From: HyVt-560 sp964577195
Lineage (GTDB): Bacteria; Pseudomonadota; Gammaproteobacteria; UWMA-0217
Direction: 5' to 3'
NCBI GenBank assembly: GCA_964577195.1
Contig: CAZNYF010000047.1
Span: 1-17,473 of the forward strand
Length of the DNA: 17,473 nucleotides
Part shown: in pieces, positions 1-6,137 of the stretch
Numbering within the stretch: position 1 is the stretch's first letter
Layout: each line of letters opens with the position of its first letter
Notes under the pieces: generated by a model
Told to the model about the DNA's origin: nothing
What the model saw: only the letters and a program-made list of their open reading frames with translations
Database searches by the model: none
Translations under genes and position numbers: made by a program

Positions 1-678
1 ATTGCAGACAGAACCTTTGACCTGGCTGAAATCAGCGAACTCAAACTCGATTACGCTACCGCATTACAGCGCTACCAAAAAGTCACGCAATTAACTCCTG
101 GCAATTTATCAGCGTGGTGGCAAATGGCAGACATTTCATCACGCACAGGCCAATCACAGGCCGCCCTGTCTGCCTGGCAACAATTACAACACCATGCCAG
201 ACAACAGAAAAATGACCGCATGCAAATGGCAGGCATAATGGGAGAAGCAGATATCCTGGCCGCGCAGGGGTATGGCTTGCGATCACTGGAGAAATACCAG
301 CAAGCCCATGCCTATTTTCAAGCACAAACCAAACGCGACCCCAACAATTCCGACTGGCAACGCGACCTCTCCATTAGCTATGAAAGAATCGGCGACATGC
401 ACAAAGCCAATGGCGACGGCGACAAGGCGATTCAGGCCTTTCAAGATTCACTCAACATTGCTGAAACGCTCGCCAAACGCGACCCTAACCGGGCGGATTG
501 GCAGAGGGATTTAATGGTGAGTTATGTGAAGCTGTCTGAAGCTATTCCTGCTCAAAAAATTGCCTATTTGACGCTGGCGCTCAAAACTGTCCAGCAACTC
601 AAAGCAAAAAAACGTTTATATCCGCAGGATGAGTGGATGATTGAGGAATTAGAACAACGCTTGGCTCATTCGAAATGA
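1..678 (+). CDS. TPR-repeat protein, C-terminal part (5' end outside window)
   Basis: The reading frame is already open at base 1 and ends with TGA at 676-678, so about 225 C-terminal residues are seen; an internal ATG at 124 is not the true start. The sequence is helical and repetitive. Two copies of a motif of the form KRDPN-x2-DWQRDL-x2-SY lie 48 codons apart (DNA from 331 and from 475), the long TPR type found in kinesin-light-chain-like and other large bacterial TPR proteins. An earlier TPR-like unit (YATALQRYQKVTQLTPGN) sits near the left edge. TPR arrays bind protein partners; here the partner and any N-terminal effector domain are outside the window, so no specific role can be given. 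It converges on the minus-strand adaptor gene across a gap of about 200 bp. Confidence 0.85.
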   Translation: MADRTFDLAEISELKLDYATALQRYQKVTQLTPGNLSAWWQMADISSRTGQSQAALSAWQQLQHHARQQKNDRMQMAGIMGEADILAAQGYGLRSLEKYQQAHAYFQAQTKRDPNNSDWQRDLSISYERIGDMHKANGDGDKAIQAFQDSLNIAETLAKRDPNRADWQRDLMVSYVKLSEAIPAQKIAYLTLALKTVQQLKAKKRLYPQDEWMIEELEQRLAHSK

Positions 679-734
679 GTGCCACCGCTGCTCGAAATCT
701 GTGATGGGCTGTTTTGGTGAGATCATTAGCCAGA

Positions 735-759
735 AATCAGTTGGGTGCGCAATCTGATT
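735..759. repeat. Small inverted repeat between convergent genes
   Basis: AATCAG at 735-740 and CTGATT at 754-759 are exact reverse complements. Inside them TTG (741-743) can pair with CAA (750-752), leaving a loop of about six bases and one bulged base. It lies between the ends of the TPR gene and the adaptor gene but lacks a T-run, so it is only a weak terminator candidate. The stretch 734-749 matches 10537-10552, in the left arm of the large palindrome downstream of czcA, at 14 of 16 bases. Confidence 0.35.
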
Positions 760-882
760 GCAGTAGTCTCGGCGATATCAAAAGGGGTTGTTTGTTCAGT
801 CATGGTATTTACTCAATGTTTTCCAGTATTTTTCTGGCTGCCTTGAGTATGAAAAATAACTTACTGTCGCCCAGACTTACAT

Positions 883-1617
883 TTAAAGATCGACCGTAGC
901 ACTTCCCCGACCCGCCTTACCCTTCGCCTCAAATACAATCCGAACCATCAATCCATTTCCTTTATTCTCACTCAAAATCTGCTGAACCTTGCCCGGATAA
1001 GAATCTCCTGCAAATAAAACCCTCACTTTGTCACCAGTATTTAATCTATCAGCCGCTTCAGCCGAGATAACTGCCGTTGCTAACAACCGTCCCGCTCGTG
1101 CCACCCGCAGCATTGGGGTCACACGAAACTGATTGGCCACCACCTCTCCCGGATGGACATTCCGCTCGACAACGATGCCATTAAAAGGGGCTATCACTCT
1201 GCTGTAGCGCAGGTTAATTTTCGCTTGCTCAACTTCCGCCTGGGCCCGACCAAATTCTGCTTTTGCCAGCGAGTGTTTCAACTGCGCAGCCTGTAGCTCG
1301 GTTTGCGATAAAACGGTTCGATCAAACAATTCCTCAGCGCGTTCTAATTCTCGTTTCTCTTCCTCGTAGGTACTGGATCTGCCCTGTAATACTGCCTCTG
1401 CACGATTGAGTTCTGCTTTTAACGGACTAGCATCCAAAGTTGCCAACAACTGACCTTTTTTCACTTTATCGCCAATATCCACTTTGACGCTGGCAACCAA
1501 GCCATTCAATGGGGTTGATAGTGTTGCGACCTGCGCCCAGCCCACAATTGCGGTGACTTGCTCCGCATGCAGGACAAAACTCGCAAGAAATAAAATAATA
1601 AATAAAAGCTGCTTCAT
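883..1617 (-). CDS. Short HlyD/RND-type periplasmic adaptor (membrane fusion protein)
   Basis: The product is 244 aa with a signal peptide (MKQLLFIILFLASFVLHA, cleavage near residue 18). It then shows a first lipoyl half (GLVASVKVDIGDKVKKGQLL, about residues 39-58) and a Glu/Ala/Leu/Arg-rich alpha-hairpin at about 65-135. The second lipoyl half carries the typical APFNGIVVERNVHPGE at about 142-157, and a beta-barrel ends in SATVDL at the C terminus. Such adaptors bridge an inner-membrane pump and an outer membrane factor. RND adaptors usually run 350-400 aa, and this one stops exactly where the membrane-proximal domain would begin. Its ATG overlaps the end of the outer membrane factor gene by 4 bp, so the two are translationally coupled. 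No pump gene follows, so the transporter it serves is unknown. Confidence 0.85.
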   Translation of the reverse strand: MKQLLFIILFLASFVLHAEQVTAIVGWAQVATLSTPLNGLVASVKVDIGDKVKKGQLLATLDASPLKAELNRAEAVLQGRSSTYEEEKRELERAEELFDRTVLSQTELQAAQLKHSLAKAEFGRAQAEVEQAKINLRYSRVIAPFNGIVVERNVHPGEVVANQFRVTPMLRVARAGRLLATAVISAEAADRLNTGDKVRVLFAGDSYPGKVQQILSENKGNGLMVRIVFEAKGKAGRGSATVDL

Positions 1618-2930
1618 TGGGGTTCTTCCTTTTTCAATTTAGGTGCAAGCGCACTGTAAGCCGGATTTTGCGTAAGCTCGGCGAGCTGTTCTCTGGCGAG
1701 CGCAAGTTGGTACTCGGTACGGGCGCTAAACAATCTGGCAGCGCTTTGCTGCGTCATGGCATCACCAAAGTTGGTTGCCAGCTCCAGTTCGTAGCGTGCG
1801 CGGCTGCGATCCAGATCAAGATCTCGAAATTCGTTTTGTATTTTTGCCTGTTCGAGCTGACGCATTAGCGTTGCAACTGACTGCCAAAGTTCCAGCAATT
1901 CTTGTCGCAACAAATATTGGGTGCGACGGGTTTGCGCATCAAGCTGGGCGATTTCTGCACTGGCACGCGCAACGTCGGAACGGGTTCTTGCACCTCTATA
2001 AAGCGGTACGTCCAGACCCAAAATCGCTTTGAGTGGTTCGCGAGAGCGGAAATCACGCTGGTACTCGGCGGCCTCCAGTTGAAGAAAAATCTCGGGATGT
2101 CCTTCTGCTTTGGCTGACTTTCTACTTTCCTGTCTTGATTCACGTTCCAGCGCAGCGGCTCTGAGTGTGAGATTGTTTTGTTGCATTTCTTTGAGCAACT
2201 CATCGTAATCAGGCAGCGGATTGGTATTGCCAGGCAGTTCCGGGGGTTCAATGGTATCCACCAGATCATCGGGGCGATTCATAGCCAATGCCAACTGCGC
2301 CCGTGTTTGGCGCTGACTGTCCTGAGCTCGATTGCGTTGCATCAAAACTTCCTGATAGGTGTTTTGCAGTTGCAATGCATCGATGTCTGAAATTTCACCC
2401 AAGTCCAGTTGCTCCTTAGCATTGTCAAAACGCACAAAAGCAATCGACATGGCTTCATTCGCTCGGGCAGCATCAAGATCGGAAAGCATCACATCAAAGT
2501 AGCGGCGCATAATTTGCTGACGTTGGCGCTGGCGAGTGAGCGCGACTGCCGTTGTTCTGGCTTCCAAAAGTACTTCTCCGGCAGAAATACTGTGGCCGGT
2601 GCGACCAAAATCATAGAGTGTTTTACGTAAAGTGAGATTTGCTCGTGAATCATCCGTATCAAGCCGCAGCGAATGATCAACCGGATTGACACGGCGCGCC
2701 TGTAAAGAGAGATCTAAAGATGCATCATCTTTGGCTTTTGCCCCGCTAAGATTGGCCTCGGCCAAGTCTCTTTGTGCAGCTGCTTCGGCAATTAGTGGAT
2801 GATTTTCATCCACTGCTGACAGCGCAAAAGAGAGAGTCAAAGGCTCTGGCAAGGCGGGCAGCTCAGCTGCGAACAGACTAGAACAAACTGCCAATAACAC
2901 CACAACTGCAAATGAAGACTTCTTCACCAT
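1614..2930 (-). CDS. TolC-family outer membrane factor
   Basis: The product is 438 aa from the ATG at 2930. An upstream in-frame start at 3050 would run back into the thioredoxin gene and put about 40 unlikely residues before the signal peptide, so 2930 (MVKKSSFAVVVLLAVCSSLFA) is preferred. The mature part has two related halves of long amphipathic helices rich in Ala, Gln, Arg and Glu, with the TolC-like segments LTLRKTLYDFGRTG and LGLDVPLYRGARTRSDVA ahead of each helical barrel section. This is the OEP architecture. It should form a trimeric outer membrane channel-tunnel taking substrate from the adaptor encoded next. It starts 52 bp after the thioredoxin stop and overlaps the adaptor start by 4 bp. 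It is distinct in sequence from the CzcC-like factor at 4827-6137. Confidence 0.88.
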   Translation of the reverse strand: MVKKSSFAVVVLLAVCSSLFAAELPALPEPLTLSFALSAVDENHPLIAEAAAQRDLAEANLSGAKAKDDASLDLSLQARRVNPVDHSLRLDTDDSRANLTLRKTLYDFGRTGHSISAGEVLLEARTTAVALTRQRQRQQIMRRYFDVMLSDLDAARANEAMSIAFVRFDNAKEQLDLGEISDIDALQLQNTYQEVLMQRNRAQDSQRQTRAQLALAMNRPDDLVDTIEPPELPGNTNPLPDYDELLKEMQQNNLTLRAAALERESRQESRKSAKAEGHPEIFLQLEAAEYQRDFRSREPLKAILGLDVPLYRGARTRSDVARASAEIAQLDAQTRRTQYLLRQELLELWQSVATLMRQLEQAKIQNEFRDLDLDRSRARYELELATNFGDAMTQQSAARLFSARTEYQLALAREQLAELTQNPAYSALAPKLKKEEPQ

Positions 2931-2982
2931 TAATTTCAAAAAAGATAAATTGATAGCGTAAAGAATAACAAATAATTGGCTA

Positions 2983-3525
2983 TCAGCGATTCTTTTGCTC
3001 GCGCTTAAAACGCGTAAAGCGGGTCTTTTTATAATGACCTTCGGCGACAAACTTACCTAACAGCAAGAATTCTTCTTTACTGCCTGTTGCGCCCGTATAG
3101 TTCATGATCTTTTTACCTTCGAGATCAAAAAAAGCAATCACTGGCGTCGCACGAACGCGATGCTGCTTAAATGCAAAATCCTTTTGGGATACGGAATCAC
3201 CTTTAAAATCAGTCATTGCCACATCCCCTTCGATGTCCAGGCTGAAGATACGAAAATTCTCGCGATAATAATCCTGCACGTCAGTCTGATTTAAGATGCT
3301 GGTCTTCATGCGGTGACAAAATGGACAATCATCCATTTCGAAAAAAATCATAATGCCCTGTTTACCCTCTTCTTTCGCGGTAGCCAATTCATCCTGAAAA
3401 TCCCCGAATGTCTCCTGAAAGAAGAAATCTCCAGGTGGCTTTACCGCTGTGATGCCTGCATTTGAAGCGATGAAAAACACCAAACCGAGAAGGACTGATA
3501 GGAATTTAAGTTGCTGAGTATTCAT
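2983..3525 (-). CDS. Periplasmic thioredoxin-fold protein (SoxW/thioredoxin_2-like)
   Basis: The product is 180 aa. The start at 3525 is chosen because GGAG lies five bases upstream and the product begins with a signal peptide (MNTQQLKFLSVLLGLVFFIA). A longer frame from 3576 would begin inside the promoter and operator. The redox motif Cys67-Pro-Phe-Cys70 follows a beta-strand (IMIFFEMDD), and the cis-proline loop is RATPVIAFFD (Pro128). This matches the thioredoxin_2/SoxW-like group, whose members act as periplasmic thiol reductants or oxidoreductases. It is the first gene of the operon with the TolC-like and adaptor genes, which suggests it keeps an envelope target or efflux substrate in a given thiol state. 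The substrate is not deducible, and a DsbC-like role in copper or sulfur stress is also possible. Confidence 0.83.
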   Translation of the reverse strand: MNTQQLKFLSVLLGLVFFIASNAGITAVKPPGDFFFQETFGDFQDELATAKEEGKQGIMIFFEMDDCPFCHRMKTSILNQTDVQDYYRENFRIFSLDIEGDVAMTDFKGDSVSQKDFAFKQHRVRATPVIAFFDLEGKKIMNYTGATGSKEEFLLLGKFVAEGHYKKTRFTRFKREQKNR

Positions 3526-3553
3526 TGCTGCTCCAAGATTAATCTCTCCACCC

Positions 3554-3581
3554 AGAATACCTGACCGGTCGGTCAAGTCAA
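3554..3581 (-). promoter_or_regulatory. Sigma70-like promoter of the thioredoxin-OMF-adaptor operon
   Basis: Read on the minus strand, TTGACT (+ strand 3576-3581) and TATTCT (3554-3559) are separated by 16 bp. The expected transcription start is near 3547, giving a leader of about 20 bases that contains the GGAG ribosome binding site. Confidence 0.6.
3562..3575. promoter_or_regulatory. TetR-type operator palindrome within the promoter spacer
   Basis: TGACCG-GT-CGGTCA is an inverted repeat with exact 6-bp arms and contains the fully symmetric GACCGGTC. Palindromes of GACCGACCGGTC type are common targets of TetR-family repressors in front of efflux operons. It occupies most of the 16-bp spacer between the -35 and -10 boxes, where a bound repressor would block RNA polymerase. 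No regulator gene lies next to it in this window. Confidence 0.6.
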
Positions 3582-3652
3582 GATTAGGAATCGGTTTCTA
3601 CTTTCACCATAAGTTCACGCCCATACCGAACGCACACAAGGCGTTATATTTC

Positions 3653-3680
3653 TTGAAGACCTGATAACAGGTGCTATAAT
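3653..3680 (+). promoter_or_regulatory. Promoter of the toxin-antitoxin pair
   Basis: TTGAAG (3653-3658) and a perfect TATAAT (3675-3680) are separated by 16 bp, about 35 bp upstream of the antitoxin ATG. The ribosome binding site AGGGA at 3704-3708 lies seven bases before the start. Confidence 0.7.
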
Positions 3681-3688
3681 CAGGTCTT
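3656..3688. promoter_or_regulatory. Inverted repeat overlapping the TA promoter (candidate autoregulatory operator)
   Basis: AAGACCTGAT (3656-3665) and ATCAGGTCTT (3679-3688) are perfect 10-bp arms around a 13-bp centre. The arms cover parts of both promoter boxes, and an extra CAGGT half-site lies inside at 3668-3672. Phd/YefM antitoxins usually repress their own promoter through such repeats, so this is the likely binding site of the antitoxin or the antitoxin-toxin complex. Confidence 0.6.
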
Positions 3689-3715
3689 GCTTATAGCTTA
3701 TTTAGGGATCCCCTC

Positions 3716-3985
3716 ATGCAAATCAAGTTCTCTCAAGATGTTATTCCTCTTTCAGAACTCAAAGTTAATCCTGGGAAAGTTGTGAATCGTGCTAAAAATG
3801 CTCATCGTCCTATTCTTCTCACCAGTCGAGGAAAAGGCATCGCCGTGATGCAAGGGCTTGCTGAGTATGAGGAAAATGAAGAGAGTCGTGAGTTTATGAA
3901 AGCCATTACTCAAGGGCTACTCGAAATTAAGCAAGGAAACGAACTAGAGCTAGATGAGGTTAAAAAGAAACTGGGTATAAGCTGA
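3716..3985 (+). CDS. Phd/YefM-family antitoxin
   Basis: The product is 89 aa, the usual Phd/YefM length. The N-terminal half (DVIPLSELKVNPGKVVNRAK, then RPILLTSRGKGIAVMQGLAEYE) has the YefM pattern of a beta-rich dimerisation and DNA-binding domain. The C-terminal part (about residues 55-89) is charged and helical, as expected for the tail that wraps the toxin. It neutralises the ParE/RelE-like toxin encoded immediately downstream and probably represses the operon through the inverted repeat at the promoter. The stop codon directly abuts the toxin start. The pair is visibly richer in A+T than the efflux genes on either side, consistent with acquisition by transfer. Confidence 0.88.
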   Translation: MQIKFSQDVIPLSELKVNPGKVVNRAKNAHRPILLTSRGKGIAVMQGLAEYEENEESREFMKAITQGLLEIKQGNELELDEVKKKLGIS

Positions 3986-4285
3986 GTGAGAATTTTCATT
4001 TCCAACTCAGCTTTTAATGATTTAAAGAGTATCAAAGAATATTATGGGGAAGAAGGTGTTCCTCATATTGGTGAGCAATATGTAGTTTCAGTTATCGACC
4101 ATATTCAAACTTTAAGTGACAACCCAGATATTGGAAGAAAAGTTCCAGAATTTGACGAAGAGAAAATAAGAGAACTTACTCATCCACCATTTCGTATTGT
4201 TTATTTGAGGGAGAAAATCTCAATTCATATTGTTAGAATATGGCGTAGTGAGAGGTTACTTGAACTTCCAGAAAAAGAAATATAA
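3986..4285 (+). CDS. ParE/RelE-superfamily toxin
   Basis: The product is 99 aa, starting at a GTG that directly follows the antitoxin TGA with zero spacing, so translation is coupled. It begins with a beta-strand and helix (RIFISNSAFNDLKSIKEYY) and ends with the family core ELTHPPFRIVYLREKISIHI followed by VRIWRSERLL. This is the ParE/RelE fold. Within the superfamily ParE poisons DNA gyrase and RelE cuts mRNA on the ribosome. The adjacent HPPFRIVY segment and RIWRSERLL end resemble ParE-like members, but the target cannot be settled from sequence alone. Confidence 0.87.
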   Translation: MRIFISNSAFNDLKSIKEYYGEEGVPHIGEQYVVSVIDHIQTLSDNPDIGRKVPEFDEEKIRELTHPPFRIVYLREKISIHIVRIWRSERLLELPEKEI

Positions 4286-4356
4286 TCGAGTAGCCGGAGG
4301 TCGCTTCTAGCAAATCAAAAAGTGTGTCGTTATCAACACCCCGTTCTTCCAATATT

Positions 4357-4385
4357 TTGCAAATGTAGATAATGCCTATTAAAAT
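4357..4385 (+). promoter_or_regulatory. Candidate promoter of the czc cluster
   Basis: TTGCAA (4357-4362) and TAAAAT (4380-4385) are separated by 17 bp, ending 29 bp before the start of the CzcI-like gene. Both boxes are near consensus. I see no clear MerR-type palindrome in a 19-20 bp spacer, so a two-component or other metal sensor encoded elsewhere may control it. Confidence 0.4.
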
Positions 4386-4414
4386 AATAACAATGTGCAA
4401 AATTTGGGTGATTA

Positions 4415-4774
4415 ATGCTTAAAAACGGGTTTACTTGTCTGCTTATCTTACTGATTGTTTTGCAATCGGTGATGGTTTTGGCGGATGAGCATCAGGCTCA
4501 CCAGTCAGATTCCCAACATCAGGAGTTTGATCATGGGCATAAACATCCCGATACTCACCCTCAATTCACTGCTGGTGAAACGATCCAACACGCAGTGTCC
4601 AGTACCGACGATCTTGATTGCCATCACTGCTGCCACTGCCATAGCGTCCAACTTGAGGCTTCGTTCATCGCTACTGCCCATCTCCTGTTTTCTTCCCCAC
4701 AGCTGATTGCAAGCCAAAACCACTCAATACCTGCCGTACCCCAGCCGGTTCTATTTCGCCCGCCTATCTCTTAG
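4415..4774 (+). CDS. CzcI-like His/Cys-rich periplasmic protein
   Basis: The product is 119 aa with a signal peptide (MLKNGFTCLLILLIVLQSVMVLA). The next 25 residues hold seven histidines (H26, H29, H35, H40, H42, H44, H48). A dense Cys/His cluster follows at residues 69-76 (C-H-H-C-C-H-C-H), preceded by DDLD. The C terminus ends PVLFRPPIS. Small His-rich exported proteins of this layout stand directly before czcCBA in other proteobacteria (CzcI group), where they are thought to modulate induction or bind periplasmic metal. It is 52 bp upstream of czcC on the same strand and probably co-transcribed. The metal and the biochemical role are inferred; a CopL-like copper role is a possible alternative. 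Confidence 0.65.
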   Translation: MLKNGFTCLLILLIVLQSVMVLADEHQAHQSDSQHQEFDHGHKHPDTHPQFTAGETIQHAVSSTDDLDCHHCCHCHSVQLEASFIATAHLLFSSPQLIASQNHSIPAVPQPVLFRPPIS

Positions 4775-4826
4775 TTCTTCGTTTTATCTCTGATCTTTTT
4801 GTGTCCCCTAAAACGCAGGACTGTGT

Positions 4827-6137
4827 ATGTTCTATCTCAATGCAAAGGCCGCTCGGGTGCTTACCCGGCGGCTGTCTCAACCCATTAGGCTGTTATCCAT
4901 CTGGCTGTTACTGAGCTTCTGTACGGCTGCTCAATCTATTGCTGCCACACCCACCGATCAACTCACGCTGGCATCAGCAGTTCAACGCTCGCTCGCGAAA
5001 GATCCAGCGTTACAAGCATTTAAATTTCGCGCGCTTGGCCTACAGGGACAGGCTGAGACGGCTAACCTGCGGCCGGGGTATGAGCTGACAGCTGAACTGG
5101 AAAACTTTCTGGGCAGTGATGAGTTTAGCGGCGTGGACGGTAGTGAGTTGACGCTTTCACTCTCCTCGGTTTTCGAAGGCGCTAACAAGAGAGGCGCAAG
5201 AATCGCCCTGGTGAACGGTACACACGCCCAGCTTGATGCTCAGCGAAAGATACAGGTATTAGCATTGCAAGGTGAGGTCACTCGGCGGTATATCGAAGTA
5301 TTGTCTGCACAGCAACGGCTGTTGCTGGTGGAACGTAGTGCAGCTCTGGCAAAGGATGCTTATCTGGCGATTAAAAGACGATCAGCAGCCGGAGCGACGC
5401 CAGAAGCCGAGGTGAAACGGGCACAGGCAAGCTCCGCGCAAGCGAACATGCTGGTGACCTTAGAGCAACAACAGTTGGACTATTTCAAGACTGCGCTAGC
5501 CGTCCTTTGGGGTGAGTCTGAGCCTGAGTTTTCTAGTGTTGAGGGTGATCTGTTTGAGTTTGGCGAAACACTTGATTTTCAGACCCTTTATGCACGGCTA
5601 GAGCGAAATCCTTCTGTTTTAATGTTTGCAACCGAGACAAGTTTAAAAGAGGCTGAACTGCGCCTGGTGGAATCCGAGAGAAATGCGGATATTCGTTGGA
5701 CCGCCGGTTTGCGTCGATTCCAGTTCAGTGACGATGCGGCGCTGGTTGCAGGCATTACAGTGCCACTTTGGGCAGCCAAAAAATTTGCCGGACAGACGAC
5801 CTCTGCCGCTGCGGCACGTGATGAAATTCCATTGCAAAAAGCCGTCGCGCTTCGAGACCTGCACACTCGACTACACCGAGTGTTTAGTCATCGTGAGCAG
5901 GCAATTCTAAAAACCAGGGTACTGCAAAATGAGGTGATTCCTCTGCTTGAAGAAGCCTTGAAAGAAACAAAATCGGCCTACGATCAAGGGCGTTACCCTT
6001 ATCTGGAATGGGTAGCCGCAAGGCAAGAACTACTCAAGGCACAACGCACACTGATTGATGCAGCAACTGACGTCTTACATGACAGCGCAAAGATCAAACA
6101 ATTAACGGCTGAACCTTTTGCGGGAGTTTTACAATGA
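4827..6137 (+). CDS. czcC: CzcC-like outer membrane factor of HME-RND efflux system
   Basis: The product is 436 aa, the usual CzcC length. The ATG follows AGGA by six bases. A basic N-terminal stretch and hydrophobic core (LLSIWLLLSFCTAAQSIAA) form a signal peptide ending near residue 40. The mature protein shows the OEP pattern, with LTLASAVQRSLAKDPALQAF at its start, a first barrel strand region (TAELENFLGSDEF) and SVFEGANKRGARIALV, a CzcC-like segment. A second repeat half (VAGITVPLWAAKKFAGQT) follows near residue 310. It should form the outer membrane duct of the CzcCBA complex. Its stop codon overlaps the czcB start by 4 bp. Confidence 0.85.
   Translation: MFYLNAKAARVLTRRLSQPIRLLSIWLLLSFCTAAQSIAATPTDQLTLASAVQRSLAKDPALQAFKFRALGLQGQAETANLRPGYELTAELENFLGSDEFSGVDGSELTLSLSSVFEGANKRGARIALVNGTHAQLDAQRKIQVLALQGEVTRRYIEVLSAQQRLLLVERSAALAKDAYLAIKRRSAAGATPEAEVKRAQASSAQANMLVTLEQQQLDYFKTALAVLWGESEPEFSSVEGDLFEFGETLDFQTLYARLERNPSVLMFATETSLKEAELRLVESERNADIRWTAGLRRFQFSDDAALVAGITVPLWAAKKFAGQTTSAAAARDEIPLQKAVALRDLHTRLHRVFSHREQAILKTRVLQNEVIPLLEEALKETKSAYDQGRYPYLEWVAARQELLKAQRTLIDAATDVLHDSAKIKQLTAEPFAGVLQ

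Noticed and set aside
714..899. 61-codon + strand frame after the TPR gene
   Set aside because: It runs into the end of the adaptor gene on the other strand, has no ribosome site and no protein-like pattern.
2931..3050. Longer start for the TolC-like gene at 3050
   Set aside because: It would overlap the thioredoxin gene and place a 40-residue basic stretch ahead of a good signal peptide.
3526..3576. Longer start for the thioredoxin gene at 3576
   Set aside because: It lies within the operator and promoter; the ATG at 3525 has a well-placed GGAG and begins a signal peptide.
4233..4400. 55-codon minus-strand frame starting at TTG, reading partly protein-like (ILEERGVDNDTLFDLLEATS)
   Set aside because: It overlaps the toxin gene end and the candidate czc promoter, lacks an ATG and ribosome site, and such a length is expected by chance in A+T-rich sequence. 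A gene relict is possible but not supported.
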